Part shown: one piece after another, positions 23,704 to 32,430 of the stretch
How positions within the stretch are numbered: position 1 is the stretch's first letter
Layout of the letters: each line of letters starts with the position of its first letter
Source: Gracilibacillus alcaliphilus
GTDB taxonomy: Bacteria; Bacillota; Bacilli; Bacillales; Amphibacillaceae
Assembly: GCF_016909015.1 (NCBI RefSeq)
Contig: NZ_JAFBFA010000002.1
Coordinates: 193,157-257,156, forward strand
Direction of reading: 5' to 3'
Length of the DNA: 64,000 nt
Position numbers and translations under genes: made by a program
Notes under the pieces: model-generated
Told to the model about the DNA's origin: nothing
The model's database searches: none
Seen by the model: the letters and a program-made list of their open reading frames with translations, nothing else

Positions 23704-24879
23704 ATGGAAATTACATATCAAAGTAATGTGCAGTTGCACTTATTTGAATTAATAGAACAGGATGGTCATTATTTGATCAGTTTGGCAGGTAACGAGGATT
23801 TTTTTGAAGTGAATGAAGTAGCTGTCAAGGCAATCGAACGAATAGGCCAAGAGAGTTTAATAACGATCGAAGCAGAGTTAAAACAGGTATATCCCGACGA
23901 AGAAATAGATATACTTTCTTTTATAGAGCAACTGGCAAAGCTCGGCATAGTTGCTCAAATAGATGGTGTTCCCTTTCAGAATCTAAGTCAGTCCAGACAT
24001 TCATCAGGATGGCAATGGATTCCAGGTAATTTTGCTCCATGGTGGCTGCAGCGTTGGACTATTCCGATCTTTTTAATATGTTTAATGGTGAATATGCTTG
24101 TCTTTTGTTTCTTTCCAGCCTTACTGCCTGTTTATCAAGATCTATTTGTATTTGATTCGATGGCACTTAATATTTTGTGCTATGCGTTGATCTCTTTGAT
24201 ACTTGTTTTCCTGCATGAATTAGGCCATATTTTAGCGATGCGGTCATTTGATTTACCGGTCCATATGAATATTGGTAATCGCTTATTCTTGCTTGTGTTG
24301 GAGTCTGATTTAACACCAGCTTGGACATTGGCAAAAAAAGAAAAGAACACAATATTTTTAGCAGGGATGCTGGTAGAGCAATTGATTTTATCGATAAGTC
24401 TTACCTTGAAAATACTAAATGCAGGCACTCCGCTTATACAAGCTTTCTTATCTGTCATTATTCTGAATATTTTTATTAAAACAATATATCAGTGTTGTGT
24501 TTTTATGAAAACAGATCTATATTATGTATGGGAACATCATTCAGGTTGTTATAATTTATTGGATAATAGTAAAAATTACCTATCCAGATGGCTTCCATTT
24601 CTTAACAAAGATACTTCAACTGAACCGTTTGAAGGAGAAGAGAAAACGATTAAGCTGTATAGTATTTTTTTGCTGTTGGGAGTGGGACTGCTCATTGCAT
24701 TATTTGTCTTCTTTTTTATCCCGCAGGCAGCCTATATGCTAAGTCAGGCTTTGTCACGTCTGTCCTATTCTGTAAGTAATCCGTTGTTCTGGGATGCCAT
24801 CGTAATATTAGGCCAATTTGTCTTGATTGGATTACTGTTTATTTATTTGCAAGTAAAAAGATATAAGCATAAGCAGTAA
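23704..24879 (+). CDS. PqqD-like domain fused to an M50-type membrane metalloprotease
   Basis: 391 residues. Residues 1-85 (LFELIEQDGHYLISLAGNEDFFEVNEVAVKAIERIG...) have the pattern of PqqD-like peptide-recognition domains: a short beta hairpin, then a winged helix. A membrane domain follows with the zinc motif HELGH (about residue 170) and a second ligand region KTDLYYVWEHHSGCYNLLDNSKNYL (about 267-291) as in YydH-like site-2-type proteases, then further helices. Such proteins cleave peptides within or near the membrane and often belong to peptide-maturation loci. The 20-residue peptide directly upstream is the natural candidate substrate; this is inference. The ribosome site is AGGGGCGGCGGGAT. 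Confidence 0.8.
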   Translation: MEITYQSNVQLHLFELIEQDGHYLISLAGNEDFFEVNEVAVKAIERIGQESLITIEAELKQVYPDEEIDILSFIEQLAKLGIVAQIDGVPFQNLSQSRHSSGWQWIPGNFAPWWLQRWTIPIFLICLMVNMLVFCFFPALLPVYQDLFVFDSMALNILCYALISLILVFLHELGHILAMRSFDLPVHMNIGNRLFLLVLESDLTPAWTLAKKEKNTIFLAGMLVEQLILSISLTLKILNAGTPLIQAFLSVIILNIFIKTIYQCCVFMKTDLYYVWEHHSGCYNLLDNSKNYLSRWLPFLNKDTSTEPFEGEEKTIKLYSIFLLLGVGLLIALFVFFFIPQAAYMLSQALSRLSYSVSNPLFWDAIVILGQFVLIGLLFIYLQVKRYKHKQ

Positions 24880-24974
24880 TATTTCCCAGGAAATAGTTCA
24901 TAAAGCATGGTGATTAAGGTTATAGTAAGCAGCATAATATCAGATGGAAAGCATATGTATTTTAAGCTTTATAT

Positions 24975-25003
24975 TTGACGATTATACTGCAGGGGGGTAT
25001 ATT
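24975..25003 (+). promoter_or_regulatory. Promoter and CsoR-type operator of the csoR gene
   Basis: TTGACG (24975-24980), 17-base spacer, TATATT (24998-25003). The spacer region holds ATACTGCAGGGGGGTAT (24984-25000), which resembles the G-rich pseudo-palindromes (TAC...GGGGGTA) bound by CsoR proteins, so the gene is probably autorepressed. Confidence 0.65.
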
Positions 25004-25025
25004 AAAAATAGGGAGGCGATAGCAA

Positions 25026-25328
25026 ATGAAGGAATCTTTGCATAACCATCCAAGTACACCACGTTCCAAAGGTGAACAGGATGTTCTTATTAATAGATTA
25101 AAACGAATTGAAGGACAGGTAAGGGGTATCCAAAAGATGATTGAGGAAGATCGTTATTGTGTGGATATTCTGATACAAATAAGTGCGATTCAGGCAGCAC
25201 TGAAAAAAGTCGGTTTTTCTGTTACAGAAAGACATATGAAACATTGTGTGCATGATGCGGTTGTTTCTGGAAAAGGAGATGAAGCGATCGAAGAGTTAAT
25301 GGAGGTCATGACACAATTTTCGAAATAG
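25026..25328 (+). CDS. csoR: CsoR-family copper-sensing repressor
   Basis: 100 residues of the DUF156/CsoR fold: LINRLKRIEGQVRGIQKMIEEDRYCVDILIQISAIQAALKKVG, with Cys near 42, then RHMKHCVHDAV with the His and second Cys. The Cys-His-Cys triad is the Cu(I) site of CsoR; related RcnR and FrmR proteins use other ligand sets. The N-terminal HNHPSTPRSK tail is unstructured. Unlike the usual locus, no copZ or copA gene follows. A CueP-like copper lipoprotein lies 10 kb away. Ribosome site GGGAGGCGATAGCAA. Confidence 0.88.
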   Translation: MKESLHNHPSTPRSKGEQDVLINRLKRIEGQVRGIQKMIEEDRYCVDILIQISAIQAALKKVGFSVTERHMKHCVHDAVVSGKGDEAIEELMEVMTQFSK

Positions 25329-25443
25329 GAGTTAATGAGAAGTCATCAACAAAAGATAACGACCCCATCAGATGATAGTACCTGTTCACCCGATTAAGTT
25401 TGACAGGCAGAACAGTCAGCATAGAACTGTTGTACAACATGAA

Positions 25444-25474
25444 GAGATATTGTAACAAGCAGTATCTCCTTTTT
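25444..25474 (+). terminator. Hairpin about 115 bases after csoR
   Basis: GAGATA (25444-25449) pairs with TATCTC (25463-25468), then CTTTTTG. The rest of 25329-25707 shows no gene or repeat I can support. Confidence 0.55.
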
Positions 25475-25707
25475 GCATCCAAGATAATTACGGATATAGA
25501 GGTCTTGACAGAAAGCAATCTGATCAAACATATTCATAAGCCTTTTCTTCAGATATCCGTTCTTGTTTTTGTGAATTAACAATGGAAAGAGCATAGTTCT
25601 GTACAGGAAGCTAATTTATATAAAGAAAAAGTAATAAAAATCAGATGATTAATTATTCTTAACCAGTTATACTGTAATAAAATAACGTAATGAAACGTGG
25701 TGGTTAT

Positions 25708-26409
25708 ATGAATCAGAGAATAAATAAATATAATCAGCCAATTGGTGAAGCGATGTCTAATTGGCAGAAACGACCATTCCCAGGTGATATGTATTATGTC
25801 GGTAAGTATACCATTATCACAAGGTTATCTCGTGAGCATAGCAAAGCTCTCTATGAATGCTTTACACATTCACACCCTAGTAATTGGACTTACTTGCCAG
25901 AAGAACCGCCTCAAAATTATGAAGCATTTGAACAGATGCTGCTAAATAAAATAGCAAGTAAGACAGAAATCTTTTATGTTGTGTTGAAAAAAGAAACGAA
26001 TCAGCCTCTTGGAATTTTTAGTTTAATGAGGATTGATCAAGAAAATGGCGTAATAGAAGTAGGACACGTCAATTTTTCTGATGCATTAAGAAAAACACGC
26101 ATATCTACTGAGGCGCATTATCTATTAGCAGTATATGTGTTTGAGGAACTTCAGTACCGACGTTATGAGTGGAAATGTGATTCTCTTAATGCTCCTTCCA
26201 ACCAAACCGCCAAACGATTAGGGTTTCAATATGAGGGGACATTTAGAAACAATAAGATTTATAAACAACGTTCACGAAACACCAACTGGTTTTCTATGTT
26301 AATAGAAGAATGGCCGCTCCATAAACAGGTAATAGCTAAATGGTTGGCAGAAGAGAACTTTGATAACAAAGGAGTTCAAATTCGAAGATTAGAAACATTT
26401 AAGCATTAG
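25708..26409 (+). CDS. GNAT family N-acetyltransferase (RimJ/RimL type)
   Basis: 233 residues from the ATG at 25708 (MNQRINKY), preceded by GTGGTGGTTAT; an ATG at 25690 has no ribosome site. Seen: YTIITRLSREHSKALYECF at the start of the domain, IFSLMRIDQENGVIEVGHVNFSDALRKTRISTEAHYLL (strand 4 and motif A), and RRYEWKCDSLNAPSNQTAKRLGFQYEGTFRN (motif B), which is typical of RimJ/RimL-like acetyltransferases acting on protein N termini or small amines. Substrate not known. Confidence 0.87.
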   Translation: MNQRINKYNQPIGEAMSNWQKRPFPGDMYYVGKYTIITRLSREHSKALYECFTHSHPSNWTYLPEEPPQNYEAFEQMLLNKIASKTEIFYVVLKKETNQPLGIFSLMRIDQENGVIEVGHVNFSDALRKTRISTEAHYLLAVYVFEELQYRRYEWKCDSLNAPSNQTAKRLGFQYEGTFRNNKIYKQRSRNTNWFSMLIEEWPLHKQVIAKWLAEENFDNKGVQIRRLETFKH

Positions 26410-26694
26410 GGACAGAATGGGCTGCTTATTGGTTGTACAAAATGGGTATTTTTGTTAAAAACAGGTGAAAACGAATTGGATTGTTGCAAAATTATATAGT
26501 ACTTCATACGAAAAATTCTTTTCAAAAAGGATTTATTCGTATTGGTGTGCCCTAAATACCGGTGGTTTTGATCAAACTTTCTTTTCATCTAAATCGAAGA
26601 AGGGCTAAGTTTGTCCATCATGATAATCAGCAGCATCAAGTTTATTTATGGTGACATTGGAAAATACATACTGCATGTTTGATGAGAAAATAAA

Positions 26695-26732
26695 ATAAAA
26701 CGGTTGCAATAATCGTCAGCTGGTGATATATT
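26695..26732 (+). promoter_or_regulatory. Promoter of the beta-glucoside operon with cre-like overlap
   Basis: TTGCAA (26704-26709), 17-base spacer, TATATT (26727-26732). The sequence AAAACGGTTGCAAT (26697-26710) over the -35 box resembles a catabolite-response element, so CcpA repression in glucose is likely. The preceding 26410-26694 holds nothing else I can assign. Confidence 0.5.
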
Positions 26733-26771
26733 TTTATTATCAACTAAATAAATAGTAACTATATGAGCGTA

Positions 26772-26800
26772 AAGGAATGTTACCTTTAGTGGGCATAACC
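26772..26800 (+). promoter_or_regulatory. Ribonucleic antiterminator (RAT) site for a LicT/BglG-type protein
   Basis: AAGGAATGTTACC, TTTAGTG and GGCATAACC follow the order and spacing of the RAT consensus (GGATTGTTACT...GCAGGCAAAACC). Its 3' end, AACC, is the first part of the terminator stem at 26797, so antiterminator binding and termination are mutually exclusive. Confidence 0.8.
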
Positions 26801-26857
26801 TGAGCTGATATCTGCACAATAAGTATGTGTATCGATATCAGTTCAGGTTTTTTTATT
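26797..26857 (+). terminator. Leader terminator of the beta-glucoside operon
   Basis: AACCTGAGCTGATATC (26797-26812) pairs with GATATCAGTTCAGGTT (26834-26849), 16 pairs with one wobble, followed by eight T. It would stop transcription before bglP unless LicT is bound to the RAT site. Confidence 0.88.
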
Positions 26858-26931
26858 GGAAAAATACCATCTCTGTTGCTATTTATTGTTTGACGTTTAC
26901 CATTATTAATCACAGGAAAGAAGGGGATCAA

Positions 26932-28866
26932 ATGAAGTACGAGCAGCTTGCCAAAGACATTATCAAATATGTCGGCGGTAAAGAAAATGTCATTAGTTTA
27001 GTCCACTGTATTACTAGACTGCGTTTTAAGTTGAGAGATGAGAGCAAGGCAGACACAGAAGCATTAAAGAACATGGATGGTGTGGTAACCGTTATGAAAA
27101 GCGGCGGACAATATCAGGTAGTTATTGGCAACCATGTTCCTGATGTATATGCAGATGTGATGGCAGTTGGCGGCTTCCAAGCTGCGGATGCCGGCAATGA
27201 GGAAGAAGAACAGCAAAGCAGCGGCAATTTACTGGATAAATTTGTAGATATTATCTCCAGTATTTTCACCCCGGTTTTAGGTGTGTTGGCTGCAACAGGT
27301 ATGATCAAAGGTTTTAATGCCTTATTTGTAGCTTTAGGCTGGATGAGTGAAGAGGGTGGAACATTTGCCATCTTAAATGCTGTTGGTGATGCGTTTTTCT
27401 ACTTCTTCCCTATTTTCTTAGGTTACACAGCCATGAAGAAATTCGGCGGAACACCATTTATGGGGATGGTGATCGGGGCTTCCTTGGTCTATCCAACTAT
27501 TGCAGAAATTATGGCTGGTGAACCACGATATACTTTATTTGCAGGTACAATCTTTGAATCACCTATCCATATTGAATTCTTAGGTATTCCGGTAATTTTA
27601 ATGAGTTATTCAACATCTGTTGTTCCCATTATTCTTGCGACATTCTTTGGAGCAAAGGTGGAGAAATTCTTCCGTAAAGTTATTCCAGATGTAGTCAAGA
27701 CATTCTTAGTGCCATTTTTTACGTTTTTAGTAATTGTACCGCTAACTTTCTTGTTAATTGGTCCAGTTGCAACATGGGCAGCTAATATGGTTGGAAGCGG
27801 CATTAATACGATTTTTAATTTAAGTCCACTAATTGCAGGGATCGTTATTGGTGCATTCTGGCAAATACTTGTTATTTTCGGTTTGCATTGGGGCTTGATT
27901 CCACTTTCATTCCTGAATTTAGACACACTTGGATATGATCCAATCTTATCGATGATCTTCGCTGCTTCCTTTGCACAGATAGGAGCCGTCTTAGGTGTAT
28001 GGATCAAAACAAAGGAACAAAGTATCAAAACATTGAGTATACCGGCCTTTATCTCAGGGGTATTCGGTGTAACAGAACCAGCAATTTACGGGGTTACTTT
28101 ACCGAAAAAACGTCCATTTATTATCAGTTGTATTGGTGCAGCAGTAGGTGGAGGAATTTTAGGGTTCTTTGGTACAAAATTGTTTACTATGGGTGGTTTA
28201 GGTATCTTTATGCTTCCATCTATGATTGGGCCGGATGGTATGGACAGTGCCTTTTGGGGCAGTGTTATCGCCATGTTAGCTGCTTTCGGCTTAACGTTTG
28301 TACTGACCTACTTATTTGGAATGCCGCAGGAACCAGATACTGCGACAGCAGGAGCAACCACAGCAGCTGCGGATGCGCCGGCAGCAGTAACAGAAGATAC
28401 AGATACAGAAATAATTGCCAGCCCGTTAACTGGCGATGTATTGGAACTATCCAGTATTAAAGACGAAACATTTGCTTCAGGTTTGATGGGCAAAGGTCTT
28501 GCCATTGAACCTGCAGAAGGAAGAATTGTTGCACCTGCAGGTGGAACGATATCTGCCTTCTTCCCGACTAAACATGCCATTGGTATTACAACCGATTATG
28601 GTACAGAATTATTGATTCATGTGGGCATGGACACCGTTAATCTAAATGGACAATTCTTTACAGGTCATGTAGAACAAGGCGATCATGTAAATGCTGGTGA
28701 TTTGTTGATCGAGTTCGATATCGAACAAATCAAAAAGGCAGGTTATTTAGTAACCACACCTGTCATTGTTACAAATCCAGACAAATATCAATCACTTATT
28801 ATTTTAGAAAAGGGCAAGGTGAATGCAAATGATGAATTGATTACCTTGACAAATAATGAGGCTTAG
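26932..28866 (+). CDS. bglP: Beta-glucoside PTS permease EIIBCA
   Basis: 644 residues from ATG 26932 (MKYEQLAKD), with AAAGAAGGGGATCAA upstream; the frame is open further up through the terminator. Order: EIIB with the phosphorylated Cys in LVHCITRLRFKL (about 26), EIIC with about ten helices (residues 100-460; GVTEPAIYGVTLP loop), an Ala/Thr-rich linker (about 470-490), and EIIA of the glucose type with the active His in LLIHVGMDTVNLNG. It imports and phosphorylates aryl- or oligo-beta-glucosides. It is followed by a matching phospho-beta-glucosidase and preceded by a LicT-controlled terminator. Confidence 0.95.
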   Translation: MKYEQLAKDIIKYVGGKENVISLVHCITRLRFKLRDESKADTEALKNMDGVVTVMKSGGQYQVVIGNHVPDVYADVMAVGGFQAADAGNEEEEQQSSGNLLDKFVDIISSIFTPVLGVLAATGMIKGFNALFVALGWMSEEGGTFAILNAVGDAFFYFFPIFLGYTAMKKFGGTPFMGMVIGASLVYPTIAEIMAGEPRYTLFAGTIFESPIHIEFLGIPVILMSYSTSVVPIILATFFGAKVEKFFRKVIPDVVKTFLVPFFTFLVIVPLTFLLIGPVATWAANMVGSGINTIFNLSPLIAGIVIGAFWQILVIFGLHWGLIPLSFLNLDTLGYDPILSMIFAASFAQIGAVLGVWIKTKEQSIKTLSIPAFISGVFGVTEPAIYGVTLPKKRPFIISCIGAAVGGGILGFFGTKLFTMGGLGIFMLPSMIGPDGMDSAFWGSVIAMLAAFGLTFVLTYLFGMPQEPDTATAGATTAAADAPAAVTEDTDTEIIASPLTGDVLELSSIKDETFASGLMGKGLAIEPAEGRIVAPAGGTISAFFPTKHAIGITTDYGTELLIHVGMDTVNLNGQFFTGHVEQGDHVNAGDLLIEFDIEQIKKAGYLVTTPVIVTNPDKYQSLIILEKGKVNANDELITLTNNEA

Positions 28867-28932
28867 TTGGTGAATAATAAAAAGCCGTTGCAGCAGGTTT
28901 AGCTGTTGCAGCGGTACATAGGAGGCAAAAAA

Positions 28933-30369
28933 ATGAGTAATGAAAAGAGATTTCCAGAGAATTTTTTATGGGGCGGTGCATTAGCTGCCAATCAAGTAGA
29001 AGGGGCTTACCGAGATGATGGCAAAGGATTAACTACGGTAGATTTAATGCCGACAGGGCCGAAGCGTTGGGATATTATGCACGGGTATATCGACGAATTA
29101 CAGCCGCAGAATGATTTGTTTTATCCATCACATGAAGCGATTGATTTCTATCATCGTTATAAAGAAGATATTGCCTTATTTGCAGAAATGGGGTTTACAT
29201 GTCTGCGTGTATCGATTGCTTGGGCGCGTATTTTTCCAACAGGTGAGGAAAACGAGCCAAATGAAGCTGGTCTGCAGTTCTATGACAACTTGTTCGACGA
29301 GTTGCTCAAACATAATATAGAACCAGTCGTGACTGTATGTCATTTTGATGTCCCAGTAGCATTGGTTGAGAAATATGGCAGCTGGAAAAACCGAAAAATG
29401 GTAGCATTGTTTGAGAAATACGCCCGTACGATCTTTACCCGTTATCAAGGCAAAGTGAAATACTGGATGACTTTTAATGAAATTAATATGCTATTGCATT
29501 TACCTTTTATGGGTGCGGGAATTGTACTTCATCAAGACGAAAATCGTGACCAAGTGTTATATCAAGCAGCTCATCATCAATTAGTTGCAAGTGCTTTAGC
29601 TGTCAAGGCTTGTCATGAAATTATACCAGAGGCCCAAATCGGATGTATGCTGGCAGCTGGAATGACGTATCCATATTCTGCTAATCCGGATGATGTTTGG
29701 GCAGGAATGGAGAAGGATCGTGAATCCTTTTTCTTTATTGATGTACAATCTCGTGGTCAATATCCTGGCTATGCTAAACGTTTCTTCAAAGATAATCAAT
29801 TAACGATTGTGATGGAACCAGGTGATGAGGAATTACTAGCCAGCCACACAGTAGATTATATCGGTTTCAGTTACTATTCCAGCCGTTGTATCAGTACGGA
29901 TGAGAAAGTTCTCCAAGATCAAACAGATGGAAATGTGTTTGCCTCTGTCAAGAATCCTTATCTAAAAGCTTCGGAATGGGGATGGACAATTGATCCAAAA
30001 GGTTTGCGCATCACGGCAAACCAGTTACATGACCGCTATCAGAAGCCGTTATTTATCGTGGAAAATGGTTTAGGGGCGATCGATCAGCCAGATGCAGATG
30101 GATATGTAGAAGATGATTACCGGATAGAATATTTAGAAGCGCATTTTAAAGCGATGTATGAGGCGATTCAAGACGGCGTGGAGATTATCGGCTACACCAG
30201 CTGGGGGCCGATCGATATTGTCAGTGCCAGCACTGGTGAAATGAAGAAACGCTATGGCTATATTTATGTAGATCGTGATAACGAAGGCAATGGTTCATTA
30301 GCCAGATCACGTAAAAAGAGCTTCGCTTGGTATCAACAAGTCATTAAGGATAATGGGTTCAAACGATAA
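28933..30369 (+). CDS. bglA: 6-phospho-beta-glucosidase (GH1)
   Basis: 478 residues from ATG 28933 (MSNEKRFPENFLWGGA), with GGAGGCAAAAAA upstream. Family 1 landmarks: the N-terminal FLWGGALAANQVEGA, the acid/base Glu in YWMTFNEINML, the nucleophile Glu in LFIVENGLGA, and the phosphate-binding C-terminal SASTGEMKKRYGYIYVD, where the Ser/Lys/Tyr set marks 6-phospho-glycosidases. It hydrolyses sugar phosphates delivered by the PTS permease 66 bases upstream. Cytoplasmic. Confidence 0.95.
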   Translation: MSNEKRFPENFLWGGALAANQVEGAYRDDGKGLTTVDLMPTGPKRWDIMHGYIDELQPQNDLFYPSHEAIDFYHRYKEDIALFAEMGFTCLRVSIAWARIFPTGEENEPNEAGLQFYDNLFDELLKHNIEPVVTVCHFDVPVALVEKYGSWKNRKMVALFEKYARTIFTRYQGKVKYWMTFNEINMLLHLPFMGAGIVLHQDENRDQVLYQAAHHQLVASALAVKACHEIIPEAQIGCMLAAGMTYPYSANPDDVWAGMEKDRESFFFIDVQSRGQYPGYAKRFFKDNQLTIVMEPGDEELLASHTVDYIGFSYYSSRCISTDEKVLQDQTDGNVFASVKNPYLKASEWGWTIDPKGLRITANQLHDRYQKPLFIVENGLGAIDQPDADGYVEDDYRIEYLEAHFKAMYEAIQDGVEIIGYTSWGPIDIVSASTGEMKKRYGYIYVDRDNEGNGSLARSRKKSFAWYQQVIKDNGFKR

Positions 30370-30393
30370 ATCATAAATACGAGGAGGGATATG

Positions 30394-31233
30394 ATGAAAA
30401 AAAGTTGGTTTCTGATTATGGTATTACTGTTGATAACAGTAGTGTCCGCTTGCAGTAATAGCAAGGAAGCAGAGGGAGCAATGGAAATAGAGGATCAAAA
30501 CACCGAAGAAGTGGCAGAAAAGACTGCAGAGAAAGAATTAACTATTTATATTGTCCGTCATGGAAAAACGATGTTAAATACGACCGATCGTGTACAAGGT
30601 TGGTCGGACGCCGTACTAACACCGGCCGGTGAAGAAATTGTCACACAAGCAGGTATTGGTCTAAAAGATATTGAATTTCAACAGGCATATAGCAGTGACA
30701 GCGGAAGAGCTATTCAAACAGCAGAGATTATTATCGAAGAGAATGACGCTTCTTCTGATCTTGATTTGGTAACGGATGAGCGTTTTCGTGAATTCAACTT
30801 CGGTACGTATGAAGGAGATCTAAATCATACAATGTGGCAGGATATTGCGGATTCTCAAGGAATCACTTTAGATGAATTCTTAGAAACACTTACGCCGGAG
30901 ATGTTTGCCGATAGTGTGGCAGCACTTGATAAAGGAAGAGATGAAGAAGGACTTAATTGGCCGGCAGAAGACTATCAAACGATTACCGACCGCTTAAAGG
31001 CTGGTTTTGATGAATTGGTGCAAAAAGAGTCGGAGCAATCTGGGTCCAACAATATTTTATTGGTTTCTCACGGGCTAAGTATTTCCGCTTTATTGGATAC
31101 TTATTTTGATGATTTCAAGATACCGGCAGGCGGATTGGAGAATGCGAGTGTATCGGTGGTTAAATATAAAGATGGCGAATTTACACTAGATACGGTGAAT
31201 GATATGAGTTATGTAGAAAAAGGCAAAGAATAA
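30394..31233 (+). CDS. Histidine-phosphatase (phosphoglycerate-mutase family) lipoprotein
   Basis: 279 residues. A lipoprotein signal with the lipobox VVSAC at residues 16-20 (from the second Met) places it outside the membrane. Residues 50-250 are a histidine phosphatase domain: YIVRHGKTMLNTTDRVQGWSD (catalytic RHG), FREFNFGTYEGD, and VSHGLSISALLD (second His). Two adjacent ATGs are possible; the second gives better spacing from GAGGAGGG. It follows the GH1 gene by about 20 bases, so it belongs to the bgl operon. A secreted phosphatase in a PTS operon is unusual; its substrate is not known. Confidence 0.87.
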   Translation: MKKSWFLIMVLLLITVVSACSNSKEAEGAMEIEDQNTEEVAEKTAEKELTIYIVRHGKTMLNTTDRVQGWSDAVLTPAGEEIVTQAGIGLKDIEFQQAYSSDSGRAIQTAEIIIEENDASSDLDLVTDERFREFNFGTYEGDLNHTMWQDIADSQGITLDEFLETLTPEMFADSVAALDKGRDEEGLNWPAEDYQTITDRLKAGFDELVQKESEQSGSNNILLVSHGLSISALLDTYFDDFKIPAGGLENASVSVVKYKDGEFTLDTVNDMSYVEKGKE

Positions 31234-31243
31234 GGCCAATTAT

Positions 31244-31284
31244 GATGCTGGGCACATGATTATTGTTGTGCGCAGCATTCTTTC
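31244..31284 (+). terminator. Terminator of the bglP-bglA-phosphatase operon
   Basis: GATGCTGGGCACA pairs with TGTGCGCAGCATT around a 10-base loop, followed by CTTTCTT. It separates the operon from licT. Confidence 0.75.
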
Positions 31285-31438
31285 TTATGGAGAAAAACTA
31301 ACTGCAATGTTTATCCAATTATGTGATAAAATATAAGCAGTATAATTGAAACAAGACACGAATTTTTTGAATACACATTTTTAGTGAGAATAAACTCAAC
31401 TTTTTGTTAGAAAAAATCAGAAAAGGTTGGTTTTAGTG

Positions 31439-32284
31439 ATGATCATAAAAAAAGTATTAAATAATAATGTCGTAATGACAGAGAATCATCAAGGGCAAGA
31501 AGTAGTTGTGATGGGGAAAGGTTTGGCGTTCCAAAAAAAAGCAGGGCAAGTTATTGAAGAAGATAAGATAGAAAAAATATTTAAATTAGAAGATCAAACG
31601 ATTTATGACAAGTTAATCGAGCTGCTTAAAGATACCCCGGAAAAATACTTAGAGTTAGCGGATAAGGTTTTGCAATATGCAACCTCACAGCTGCCTTATA
31701 AATTAGATGAGTATTTGTACATCGCATTAACGGACCACTTACATTTTGCGATCAGCAGATATAAGCAGGGTATCGAATTAAAGAATGCCTTGCATTGGGA
31801 AATTCGTAAATATTATAAAGAAGAATACCGTGTTGCACTACATGCCTTAGATATTATTGAGGAAGAAGCGAATGTAAGATTTGCAGAGGATGAAGCGGCC
31901 TCTATTGCTCTGCATTTAGTAAACAGTCAATTAAGTGACGGGCATATCGATGAAACGATCCAAATCACGAAAATGGTAAATAATATATTAACGATTGTCA
32001 GATATCACTATCAAGTTCCATTAGATGAGGATTCAGTCAGTTATGATCGTTTCCTTACTCATTTACGCTTCTTTGCTTTACGATATGTGAGAAAAGAAGT
32101 CGCAGAAGGTCAACAGACGGATGATTTTTTGCTGGAGCAAGTAAAGAGCAAGTATCAAGAAGCTTATCGCTGCAGTGAAAAGGTAGCCAAATATGTCGAA
32201 AAAGATTTTAATTGGGTAATAGGTGATGATGAAAAAATTTATCTTACACTCCATATACATCGTGTTACTCAGCGGTTACAATAG
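31439..32284 (+). CDS. licT: LicT/BglG-type transcriptional antiterminator
   Basis: 281 residues from ATG 31439 (MIIKKVLNNNVVM), which matches the N terminus of LicT. Residues 1-55 form the RNA-binding CAT domain (NNNVVMT..GQEVVVMGKGLAFQKKAGQ). Two PRD domains follow, each with conserved His residues that the PTS phosphorylates: LTDHLHFAISRYK and ALHLVNSQ in PRD1, LTHLRFFALRYV and LTLHIHRV in PRD2. It probably binds the RAT site at 26772 and allows bglP expression when beta-glucosides are present. It has its own transcription unit between the two PTS permease genes. Confidence 0.93.
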   Translation: MIIKKVLNNNVVMTENHQGQEVVVMGKGLAFQKKAGQVIEEDKIEKIFKLEDQTIYDKLIELLKDTPEKYLELADKVLQYATSQLPYKLDEYLYIALTDHLHFAISRYKQGIELKNALHWEIRKYYKEEYRVALHALDIIEEEANVRFAEDEAASIALHLVNSQLSDGHIDETIQITKMVNNILTIVRYHYQVPLDEDSVSYDRFLTHLRFFALRYVRKEVAEGQQTDDFLLEQVKSKYQEAYRCSEKVAKYVEKDFNWVIGDDEKIYLTLHIHRVTQRLQ

Positions 32285-32341
32285 TAAGATCTCATTAGCA
32301 AAGTGCGTTAATTTGTTAGAAAAGCGATAGCTGCTCTTGTG

Positions 32342-32369
32342 TTTGCTATGTTATATGTCAGACTATAAT
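32342..32369 (+). promoter_or_regulatory. Promoter of the second PTS permease gene
   Basis: TTTGCT (32342-32347), 16-base spacer, TATAAT (32364-32369). I see no RAT site or leader terminator here, unlike at the first permease. Confidence 0.45.
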
Positions 32370-32430
32370 GGCTGATTGCATAACTAAAGTGATATCTTCT
32401 AAATGAAGGACAGGCTAGGTGATGGCAACA

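Noticed and set aside
32290..32420. A second RAT/terminator leader before the second PTS permease.
   Set aside because: No GGATTGTTAC-like and GGCAAAACC-like pair and no stem with a T run could be found; only a promoter-like sequence is visible.
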